Source of the DNA: Anaerolineales bacterium
Lineage (GTDB): Bacteria > Chloroflexota > Anaerolineae > 4572-78 > J111
Assembly (NCBI GenBank): GCA_020634855.1
Contig: JACKAU010000006.1
Location: 62,001 to 126,000 of the forward strand
Length of the DNA stretch: 64,000 nt
Direction of reading: 5' to 3'
Position numbers and translations under genes: made by a program. Below the pieces are notes generated by a model. The model worked only from the letters and a program-made list of their open reading frames with translations. It was not told the origin of the DNA and made no database searches. Positions 42,753 through 49,906 of this stretch are shown here, in pieces (the stretch's first letter is position 1; each line of letters opens with the position of its first letter).

Positions 42753-44012
42753 TTAAATTGTGTTCTTATAGATCTGCCCATCCTTCATGATGAGGGCAAA
42801 ATTCTTATCAGGGTCGGCAACCAGATCCAGGTCTTCCAGTGGATTGCCTTCCACCAGCAGCAGATCGGCCAGCGCACCTTCTTCCACCACACCGAGCGCA
42901 CCGGGATAGGGATCACGCGGACCGCACAACTTGAGTAACTCTGCATTGCCGGAGGTTGCCATCCTGAGCGCCTCGAACGGCGTGTACCACTTCTTCAGCT
43001 TGGCCAGGAATTTACCCTGTTTCTTGGCGAGCGGAGGATCGAACAGCATATCGGTGCCCCAAGCGGTCTTGACGTTGTACTTCTTGGCAAGTCCAACCAC
43101 CTTGTCCAACCCGGCAACACAATCCACATATTTGGCCCTGGCTAAGTCAGTTTCAAATGTGAACGCGTCCTCGCCTTCAACTTCCATGGCTTGCATACTC
43201 CACCACACACCTTTTTCAGCCATCAGTTTCGCGGTTTCCTCCTCAATAAAAAAACCGTGCTCCACGCACTTGGCGCCGGCCCTGATCCACATCTGAATGG
43301 CCGCATCGGTATTGACGTGGATCAAAACATAGGTATTCCAGGTCGCGGCGACATCGCAAATCGCTTTCGCCTCCTCGAAAGTATACTCCGTGACGTCGAG
43401 CGGATCGAAGGCAGAAGTTACACCGCCGCCTGCCATGGCTTTAACCTGGCTGGCGCCCATGCGCAGCACCTCACGGGTGCGCTTGATCACTTCCGGCACC
43501 CCATCCGCGATGATGGTATGCCCGACCTTCTGAAGATAGGAGAGCGCAGCGTTCGGCTCCTCGGGTACGTCGTTCGGGCCGCGGAAGTCAAAATGGCCAG
43601 ATGTCTGGCTGAGGATTCCGAGGGAGGGATAGATCCGCGGTCCTTCAACCATACCTGCATCGGTGGCCATCTTTACCGGGCGACAATTGGTGCCTGCGTC
43701 TCGTATCGTGGTGAAGCCGCGCAGCAGAGTTTCCCTGGCACTTAAGGCGGCCGCGATGCTGTGCAAGCCGAAATCGGAGTTAATCATTTTGCTGATCGGC
43801 CAGAAGTGCAGCATGGTGTGCCAATGAGCGTCGATCAGGCCGGGTATCAGGGTCCGACCGCCGCCGTCGATGACCGTTGCGTCACCGGCTTCGATTTTCT
43901 CGGTCGAGACCGTCTTGATCTTGTTTCCTTCAACCAACACATTGGCTTTTTCGATGAGCTTTTCATTCTTTCCATCAAAGACATTCACATTGGTAATTAA
44001 AGTTGTTGACAT
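42753..44012 (-). CDS. Amidohydrolase (imidazolonepropionase/prolidase-like)
   Basis: A 419-aa metal-dependent amidohydrolase. Metal ligands: His63 and His65 in LIDAHWHTML, the probable carbamylated Lys in SQVKAMAGGG, His in YVLIHVNTD and VEHGFF, and Asp in TAWGTDML. This is the COG1228 type acting on cyclic amides or Xaa-Pro-like peptides; the exact substrate is open. GGAGAAAA precedes the ATG. It is the last of four same-strand genes with ThrE, M19 and NhaC homologues, and fits a peptide-use cluster. Confidence 0.8.
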   Translation of the reverse strand: MSTTLITNVNVFDGKNEKLIEKANVLVEGNKIKTVSTEKIEAGDATVIDGGGRTLIPGLIDAHWHTMLHFWPISKMINSDFGLHSIAAALSARETLLRGFTTIRDAGTNCRPVKMATDAGMVEGPRIYPSLGILSQTSGHFDFRGPNDVPEEPNAALSYLQKVGHTIIADGVPEVIKRTREVLRMGASQVKAMAGGGVTSAFDPLDVTEYTFEEAKAICDVAATWNTYVLIHVNTDAAIQMWIRAGAKCVEHGFFIEEETAKLMAEKGVWWSMQAMEVEGEDAFTFETDLARAKYVDCVAGLDKVVGLAKKYNVKTAWGTDMLFDPPLAKKQGKFLAKLKKWYTPFEALRMATSGNAELLKLCGPRDPYPGALGVVEEGALADLLLVEGNPLEDLDLVADPDKNFALIMKDGQIYKNTI

Positions 44013-44076
44013 TTTTTCTCCTTATGTCATTAGTGAAGTTCTTGCTTTTCTAGAAACTCATGGCGATGGCCCGTAC

Positions 44077-44183
44077 TAAAATCTCTTCCCGCCCACAAAT
44101 CCCTTTCGGTAAATTTCGGGGCGTCCGCCGGTTTGGATCTTCTGTAACACCTCGTCCGGGATACTTTGCTCAGCACTGACTTT
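44077..44183 (-). pseudogene. Possible gene tail between ThrE and amidohydrolase genes
   Basis: A start-less minus-strand frame of about 34 codons (… AEQSIPDEVLQKIQTGGRPE …, ending GGKRF-stop) looks like a protein C-terminus. A one-base shift would connect it to ATGTTGGTAGAAAGTCAG just after the ThrE gene. Either a relic or a very small frameshifted gene; family not recognised. Confidence 0.25.
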
Positions 44184-44208
44184 CTACCAACATCCTTTTT
44201 CTGCCCTA

Positions 44209-45447
44209 CTAAAGTGTAACTTTCGGTCGAACAACCGTGTTGCCGACAAGCAAGCCCGCCGCGATGGTCAGGGCGACGATGAACATTTGTGAAAACTGCT
44301 GCACCCCAACGTCCGTTTTACCTTCAGCGATGGCGGCCAGCCCCCGGAAACCAATACTGCCGCTGACCAGCAGGATAATGGCCGGCAGCAGAACAATGGA
44401 TATGGGGCGCTTTGTCTGTCTGGCCCAAAGATTGGCAAAGACAACGGCTAAAATTGTACCCAGAAAGTTTCCCAAATTGGCGTTTACAATAAAGCTTCCG
44501 AGCACAATCCCACCATAGGCGATGGCACAGGCTACACAGGCCCACAGGAAATCTCTCCGCGCGGTTTGGAAAATCACGCAAAGACCGATAATTAGCAATG
44601 GCATAAACAGCCATAACCACGTCCGATTCACCGTTGTTCCGGCAGATGTCGTTGGAATTGTGAAAAAAATTGATACCAGTCCAACGCCAAGCCAGGCACC
44701 CGCGATTTGCTTAACCAGGTAGACAAATCCACTCATCAGGTTCATCGTACCGGAAATCACCTGTTGGGTCACCAACTCAATGATGCCCAAGCTGATACTG
44801 TACCCTGGGAGCAGTACGGCCACAGCCGCAAGCGTGATAAAAACAATATTGAGTTCCGGGATCCATATCTTTGCAACGGTTACGAGCGTTGCAACCACAA
44901 AAGCTGTTGAGAGTGGCAACCAATCGGTACTGCGAGTACCCGTTCGTTCGGCAAATAGAACCATGCCGTAGACAAGCATGCTCAGCAGCGTTCCGGCCAA
45001 AACTTCAATCCACCCGCCGCCCAAAAGAATTACCAGGCCAGCGCCAACACATGCATAGCTAAAGGTGTTGGCTATTTTGCCCCAAGGAACTGGTCTTTTA
45101 GCAATTTCGTCGAGCTGAGCAGATGCATCCACCACCGTTATTTCTTTAGCCACAACGGCATTTAGGATATCCCCTACGCGGGTTAGCTTATCCAGGTCTA
45201 AACCGGGTACAGGTGTTGTGGCCAGGTGTCGCTTCTGCCATTGATCCGGTTGCTCTTGGAAGGCGAACTCTACATTGTTTGGTGTGGATTGGAACGTTCC
45301 ACGATACCCCAGGGCTTCGGTCAGGCGCAACAGATACGCTTCGAGGCGATCCGGTGTTGAACCATAGGCGTGTGAGGCCAGGCCCAACTTGATGACGAAA
45401 CGGCAGGTAGCGTCGAATGAGACCTGTTCGGGATTTTGTTGGTTCAT
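44209..45447 (-). CDS. ThrE-type threonine/serine exporter family protein
   Basis: A 412-aa membrane protein with the two halves of the ThrE family joined: an N-terminal cytosolic part (LASHAYGSTPDRLEAYLLRLTEALG … FAFQEQ) followed by about ten membrane helices (PVPWGKIANTFSYACVGAGLVILLGG …; LPGYSISLGIIELVTQQVISG). ThrE exports threonine and serine by proton-motive force. Placed between a dipeptidase homologue and an amidohydrolase, it may export excess amino acids. The start at 45447 has AAGGAAGA upstream. Confidence 0.8.
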   Translation of the reverse strand: MNQQNPEQVSFDATCRFVIKLGLASHAYGSTPDRLEAYLLRLTEALGYRGTFQSTPNNVEFAFQEQPDQWQKRHLATTPVPGLDLDKLTRVGDILNAVVAKEITVVDASAQLDEIAKRPVPWGKIANTFSYACVGAGLVILLGGGWIEVLAGTLLSMLVYGMVLFAERTGTRSTDWLPLSTAFVVATLVTVAKIWIPELNIVFITLAAVAVLLPGYSISLGIIELVTQQVISGTMNLMSGFVYLVKQIAGAWLGVGLVSIFFTIPTTSAGTTVNRTWLWLFMPLLIIGLCVIFQTARRDFLWACVACAIAYGGIVLGSFIVNANLGNFLGTILAVVFANLWARQTKRPISIVLLPAIILLVSGSIGFRGLAAIAEGKTDVGVQQFSQMFIVALTIAAGLLVGNTVVRPKVTL

Positions 45448-45572
45448 GCTTATCTTCCTTGGCTGGTGTTCAAAAGTGATATTAAACTGATTGCAAATAG
45501 AACTTTATATTTCACTGGATTCAGTCTCATGAATGATTTTGTGGTAATTAGATTTATTCTTACAATCTTGGG

Positions 45573-46655
45573 CTAATGCCAGACCTGATCAAACACCCGA
45601 TAGAGGTTGCCGCCCAGGAATTTGCCGCAATCTTCTTCGGAATAACCGTTCTCAAGTAGTTTGTCGACCAGAGCCGCTACAATTCGCGCCGGATTCGCCG
45701 AAGGTATCCCTTTCGCCGCCGCCGCTTTTATGACGCCACCATCAGGGAAACCCAGATCGCCTAATGGGGTTTGGAAAATCTGTGCGGTTTTTGTAATATC
45801 AGGAATGTAATCCGAGCCGAAACCGACATAATCAATACCCACCAGGTTGACCATGTGGTCGATGTGCTGGAAAAGAATGTCCGTGGTCACAATATCCGGG
45901 TTTGATGGATCCAGGAAGGCGCCGACCATATTCATCGCACAGACGCCGCCGGTGGCCGCAATCGCCTTGATCCGTTCATCGGAAATATTACGCGGGTACG
46001 CGAAAACCGAATACGCGCCAGAATGTGAGGAGATCACCGGCGCGTTGCTGCGTTCGCACACATCCAGCGAGGTGCGTTCACCAACGTGAGTAACATCCAA
46101 TATCATACCGTAACGATTGTAGGCATCCACGAGCATCTTGCCAAAGCTGGTCAAGCCAGCGTTCTCCGGCTCTACGCAGCCATCGCCCACGGAATTACGC
46201 AGGTTATAAGCTAGCAAACAGTAGGCATAACCAAGTTCCCGAAATACAGCTACCCGATCGAGGTCTTCCTCGAAAGGTTTGGATCCCTGGTGGGTGAAGA
46301 AGATAGCCAACTTACCTGCGGCCACCGCTTCGTCGATGTCGCGTGTGGTGCGCACAATCTTGTAACTCTCGGGGCGTTCATTGAGTTTCTTTAGCCAACC
46401 CTCAAGTGACTTGATCGCATCGAGAAAAGTCGTGCCCGGTTTGTCAGACTGTGGGCAGGCGGCAATCATCTTAAACCCAGCGGCTTTCAATTCGTCCATA
46501 ATATCATGAAATTCCGGCGCACCTGGCGACCACTGTTCGGGCCAGGTACCCGAATACAACGAGTCTGTCGTCAAGGATTTCTTGACGATCTCTTTGGCCC
46601 GGTCTGAGGCCGGATACTCGTGAAGCCGTTGCGGTATTTGTGAAAAGTCTGTCAT
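45573..46655 (-). CDS. M19 (renal) dipeptidase homologue with altered metal site
   Basis: A 360-aa TIM-barrel protein clearly of peptidase family M19: MILDVTHVGERTSLDV and APVISSHSGAYSVF hold the two His that bind the second zinc. The usual N-terminal DGHND motif is missing (TTDSLYSGTW stands there), and the bridging Glu of the EGG/EGV segment is Gln (FTHQGSKPFEEDL). So three of five classic zinc ligands are absent. It may bind one metal, act on other amides, or be non-catalytic. It lies in the amidohydrolase/ThrE/NhaC cluster. GGAGAT precedes the ATG. Confidence 0.75.
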   Translation of the reverse strand: MTDFSQIPQRLHEYPASDRAKEIVKKSLTTDSLYSGTWPEQWSPGAPEFHDIMDELKAAGFKMIAACPQSDKPGTTFLDAIKSLEGWLKKLNERPESYKIVRTTRDIDEAVAAGKLAIFFTHQGSKPFEEDLDRVAVFRELGYAYCLLAYNLRNSVGDGCVEPENAGLTSFGKMLVDAYNRYGMILDVTHVGERTSLDVCERSNAPVISSHSGAYSVFAYPRNISDERIKAIAATGGVCAMNMVGAFLDPSNPDIVTTDILFQHIDHMVNLVGIDYVGFGSDYIPDITKTAQIFQTPLGDLGFPDGGVIKAAAAKGIPSANPARIVAALVDKLLENGYSEEDCGKFLGGNLYRVFDQVWH

Positions 46656-46754
46656 TTTTTATCTCCTTAAGCTCAAACTAATTTAACCAATTATAGAATT
46701 GTTGAATTAGGGCCAGGCGGGTGTTTAATCCTCACCAAAAATCCCGGCTAAACC

Positions 46755-48290
46755 CTACGCCAATTGTTTCGACTCAGGTAGTTGGTCGGGTTCTTCACCA
46801 TAAATAGCCGTTGCATCATCGTTATCGGGCAAGCGATCTTTGCGGAAATAGAGAAAGATAACCACAATTGTTACCAGCGGGGTCAGGTAAGCCATAAACG
46901 TATAGGGGGCGTAAACCACGGTGCCTATGCCCAATGTCCCGGCAAAAAGCGCCCCGTTCACGTTCCACGGAATAATGCCCGATACCATTGTGCCAGAATC
47001 GGCTATGGCGGTTGACAGCGTCACCGGTTTGAGACGATCTTTGATATATTCATCCCGGAACATACGCGCCGTGACCACAATACTTACGTATGGATCGGCC
47101 GCTACTGTATTCAAGCCCATAGACGTCAACATGGTTGTCAGGATTAGTGTTGCCGGCCCTCTTGTCCAATTAATTACCGGCGTAATGACGCGCCGGAGCA
47201 TACCGGTATAATCGGCCACCGCCCCAAAGCTGGCCGCCACCAGGATTAGCCAGATCGTACTTAACATACCGGCTGTGCCGCCCCCGGCAAACAGGCTATC
47301 TAAATTTTCCGCACCACTGTTGAGGTGAAAGCCGTTGGCCAATGTGTCAATGCCTACCTTCATGAATGCTTCAAAGTAATTGAGAGTGGCATCACCGGCC
47401 AGAGAAACGATCAAATCTTGTTGGGTGAACCCGGCTAAGATGACGGCCGCAATGGCAGATAGCATCAGGCACAAGAATGAGGAAAGGCGAAAAGCAGATA
47501 ATACAAAAATCAAGATCAACGGCAGAAAAGCCAGCAGAGAAACATTGAAATACTGTGAAAGTGTGGTCTGAATTTGAGTCGAGTCAACCGGGCCGGACGC
47601 TGTGTTACCGATTAACCCCAGCACAAGAAAAAGAAGGGCGCTGATTAACATGGTGGGGATGGCCGTGCGCATCACCATGCGCGAATGTTCATCAATCTTG
47701 ATCCCCCCTACAGTGGCTATGGTCAGGAGGGCCGTGTCTGAAATTTTGGCTGTTTTATCTCCCAGTACTCCTCCCGAAATGGCCGCGCCGGCGGCAATAG
47801 CGGGGGACACCCCCATGATCGAAGCCAGCCCCACAAAGGGGACTCCGACTGCCCCCACTGTAGTTAAAGAACTACCCAATAACATACTTAGCACGGAAGC
47901 AATAATAAAGACGGTTACATAGTAGAAGCGCGGGCTAAGAAGCGCTACCCCATAATAAATAAAGGCGGCTACCGTGCCGGAGAGATACAGCGTCCCAATG
48001 ATGGCCCCAATTGCCAGAAGTACAAAAATAGTCCCCAGGGTACCATTCACACTGCTATTGATTGCCTTAGCAATCACGGATCCATGAAATCCGTAATAAA
48101 GCGCCACCGTCAACGCGAAGAGCGTTGACAGCGTCATGCTCACTTGCAGAGGGCCTTCCGCCACTTCGCTGCCGAACAGGACCACAGACAGCAAGATCAG
48201 GCCGACCATCACCCCCATCACCATCAGGGAAGCAAACATCGAGGGCGTGCGCTCGGTTTCCTTTTGTGTATCCGATGTATCTGTACTCAT
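46755..48290 (-). CDS. NhaC-family Na+/H+ antiporter
   Basis: A 511-aa carrier with 11-12 hydrophobic helices of the NhaC type. Family-like segments: GTIFVLLAIGAIIGTLYLSGTVAAFIYYG, AAISGGVLGDKTAKISDTALLTIA, and MLTSMGLNTVAADPYVSIVV. NhaC homologues exchange Na+ for H+ or organic ions (malate/lactate in MleN). As first gene of the cluster with dipeptidase, exporter and amidohydrolase it could take up or export a substrate of that pathway. The N-terminus is Thr/Asp/Glu-rich and cytosolic. Confidence 0.8.
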   Translation of the reverse strand: MSTDTSDTQKETERTPSMFASLMVMGVMVGLILLSVVLFGSEVAEGPLQVSMTLSTLFALTVALYYGFHGSVIAKAINSSVNGTLGTIFVLLAIGAIIGTLYLSGTVAAFIYYGVALLSPRFYYVTVFIIASVLSMLLGSSLTTVGAVGVPFVGLASIMGVSPAIAAGAAISGGVLGDKTAKISDTALLTIATVGGIKIDEHSRMVMRTAIPTMLISALLFLVLGLIGNTASGPVDSTQIQTTLSQYFNVSLLAFLPLILIFVLSAFRLSSFLCLMLSAIAAVILAGFTQQDLIVSLAGDATLNYFEAFMKVGIDTLANGFHLNSGAENLDSLFAGGGTAGMLSTIWLILVAASFGAVADYTGMLRRVITPVINWTRGPATLILTTMLTSMGLNTVAADPYVSIVVTARMFRDEYIKDRLKPVTLSTAIADSGTMVSGIIPWNVNGALFAGTLGIGTVVYAPYTFMAYLTPLVTIVVIFLYFRKDRLPDNDDATAIYGEEPDQLPESKQLA

Positions 48291-48397
48291 AAAAAGACCG
48301 TCCCTGAGATAACCTTAATTACGATTTTCTTCATAGGGTTTCTCTCATCTTTGGTTAGATTCCCGCTGTTTAATCAACAGGACTGATAGTTTAAAGA

Positions 48398-48979
48398 TTA
48401 TGGGGTTGTATCCACTGCCACACCACCGGCCCCGGCAACCACGTTGCCCTGATCGTCGTGGGCTTCGCCGGCCACAAACGCGGCAATCTGGCCAGAGAGT
48501 TCATCACCCACAGTCAAGGTGACTACGTTGGCGTTGTAGCCTTCCAGGCTGTCAACAACTACTTCGCTGTCAATGTCTTCGACCAGCAGTAGAAAGGCAG
48601 AACTGTCGGGAGACATTGCCTCGCCAATCTCTTTAAGATCTCCCCTGGAGAAGGGCCGGCCCAGATATTTGCCGGCCACGCCGCCAACCACTGCGCCGCC
48701 AACGGTCCAGGCCAGCAACCCGGCCGGGCCGCCAATGAGACCTAACAAACCACCACCAACAGCGCCAATGGCGCCACCTAAGACACCATGCCCTGGCTCG
48801 TGGATGTGGGCTTTGCCTTTTTCATTAACTGACACAACGGCTTCAGCCACAATAAGCTGACCATCCAAAGCGCCAGACTTCTTAATCTCCTTCACGGTCT
48901 CTTCTGCGGTTTTTTCGCCGTCAAAATTGAAGGCCAGAATGTTGAATATGGCTGAGTTTTCTTTCTTTTGCTTACTCAT
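48398..48979 (-). CDS. DUF1269 family protein
   Basis: A 193-aa protein of the DUF1269 type: an alpha/beta start (IFNILAFNFDGEKTAEETVKEIKKSGAL), a Gly-rich hydrophobic hairpin (GVLGGAIGAVGGGLLGLIGGPAGLLAWTVGGAVVGGVAGKYLG split by glycines) and a second alpha/beta segment (SSAFLLLVEDIDSEVVVDSLEGYNANVV). Membrane association through the glycine zipper is likely; function unknown. AGGAAGA precedes the ATG. Single gene. Confidence 0.8.
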   Translation of the reverse strand: MSKQKKENSAIFNILAFNFDGEKTAEETVKEIKKSGALDGQLIVAEAVVSVNEKGKAHIHEPGHGVLGGAIGAVGGGLLGLIGGPAGLLAWTVGGAVVGGVAGKYLGRPFSRGDLKEIGEAMSPDSSAFLLLVEDIDSEVVVDSLEGYNANVVTLTVGDELSGQIAAFVAGEAHDDQGNVVAGAGGVAVDTTP

Positions 48980-49174
48980 AGTTCTATCTTCCTTTCGCTA
49001 AATAATGAATTGAATTTATTTATGGTGATACCCAACAAATCTAGACTGACGCTATTTGGCAAGCGGGTAAAGGATGCCGGGAGAGTGTAAGGATAGTTAT
49101 GAGGGTGAAGGATGGTTATGGAGGACTATGAAGGACGATTAGTAAAGAAATAGGTGAGCGGTGCTCTCTCCGCT
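48980..49174. other. Intergenic region with AAGGATGGTTATG words
   Basis: Holds degenerate direct repeats (AAGGATAGTTATGAGGG, AAGGATGGTTATGGAGG, ATGAAGGACG at about 49087-49136); the complement (CATCCTTC) recurs at 52848-52868. No gene seen. Confidence 0.4.
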
Positions 49175-49471
49175 TTATGGCCATTGGACTAAACGGTGGC
49201 GCATGGCCATAGCAGCCGCTTCGGCCCGGTTGGATGCTTGTAGCTTGGACAGAACTTCACTAACATGATGGCGAACGGTCGAGGTGCTTAGAAACAGCCG
49301 CTCGGCGATCTCATTGTTGCTTAAACCTTCAACAATCAAGGCCAGCATCTCCTGCTGCCGCTCGGTCACCAGTTCGATGTCATCAAAGGCTAACAGCAAA
49401 AAATTAATACCCATCTATAAAATCTGATGATCGTCAACGGTCATCACGCGAATGGGTTTTTGATTTTCCAT
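49175..49471 (-). pseudogene. Response regulator wreck: receiver deleted, amber stop
   Basis: ATG 49471 opens MENQKPIRVMTVDDHQIL, the exact start of a NarL-type receiver domain. It is cut by TAG (49415-49417) and then runs on in the same frame as MGINFLLLAFDDIELV, the usual second stretch of a receiver, joined directly to TERQQEMLALIVEGLSNNEIAERLFLSTSTVRHHVSEVL, a LuxR-type HTH. About 100 residues, including the phospho-acceptor Asp, are gone by an in-frame deletion. From ATG 49414 a 79-aa HTH-only protein could still be made; no ribosome site supports it. It lies beside a MalT-like LuxR regulator. Confidence 0.7.
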
Positions 49472-49502
49472 AGCGCCTCTCCGTATGGTCGGTCCGGCTA
49501 TA

Positions 49503-49757
49503 TTACTCAGCCAGCCTCTCGACCGACAGCAGAGTTAGTCTCAGGTTATACAGCGTGTTGAGAATACCGATGAGCGCCGCTTGATCGAGCAGAGTGCCGG
49601 TCAGGACGGTGATAGCCCGGTGAGAAGGGGGCGAGGCACAGCGGATATCCAGCCCGCCCAGATAATCGGACCAACGTTCATCCAGTTGCCCTTCAATGCG
49701 GATCCGATAGCGGGCCGCTTGATCGAATGTCGGTAGTGGTGGCTCATGGCTGCTCAT
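49503..49757 (-). CDS. Small conserved protein of unknown function
   Basis: An 84-aa soluble protein: ARYRIRIEGQLDERWSDYLGGLDIRC, then ITVLTGTLLDQAALIGILNTLYNLRLTLLSVERL. This arrangement (a beta strand with LDERWSDY, then T-x-L-x-G-x-L-x-DQAAL) is one I associate with a small protein common in Chloroflexota and cyanobacteria near LuxR-type regulators. Its role is unknown. It lies between the broken response regulator and the MalT-like gene on the same strand. Confidence 0.7.
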   Translation of the reverse strand: MSSHEPPLPTFDQAARYRIRIEGQLDERWSDYLGGLDIRCASPPSHRAITVLTGTLLDQAALIGILNTLYNLRLTLLSVERLAE

Positions 49758-49906
49758 AGCGCTCTTTTAATAAATGCAAGGAGTAAGATAGGTAATACCA
49801 ATTACGTCTTACCCCTGACTATGCTTACAAGTGACTGTTTTATTTTAAGTGAGAGTGCGGTAATAAACAGTGTCCGAAAAGGAGAAATAAAGGAGTAGCG
49901 AGGGCA

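Noticed and set aside
49414..49471. TAG in the response regulator read as an amino acid
   Set aside because: The receiver is also missing about 100 residues, so simple gene decay explains the stop better; no pyl genes are seen.
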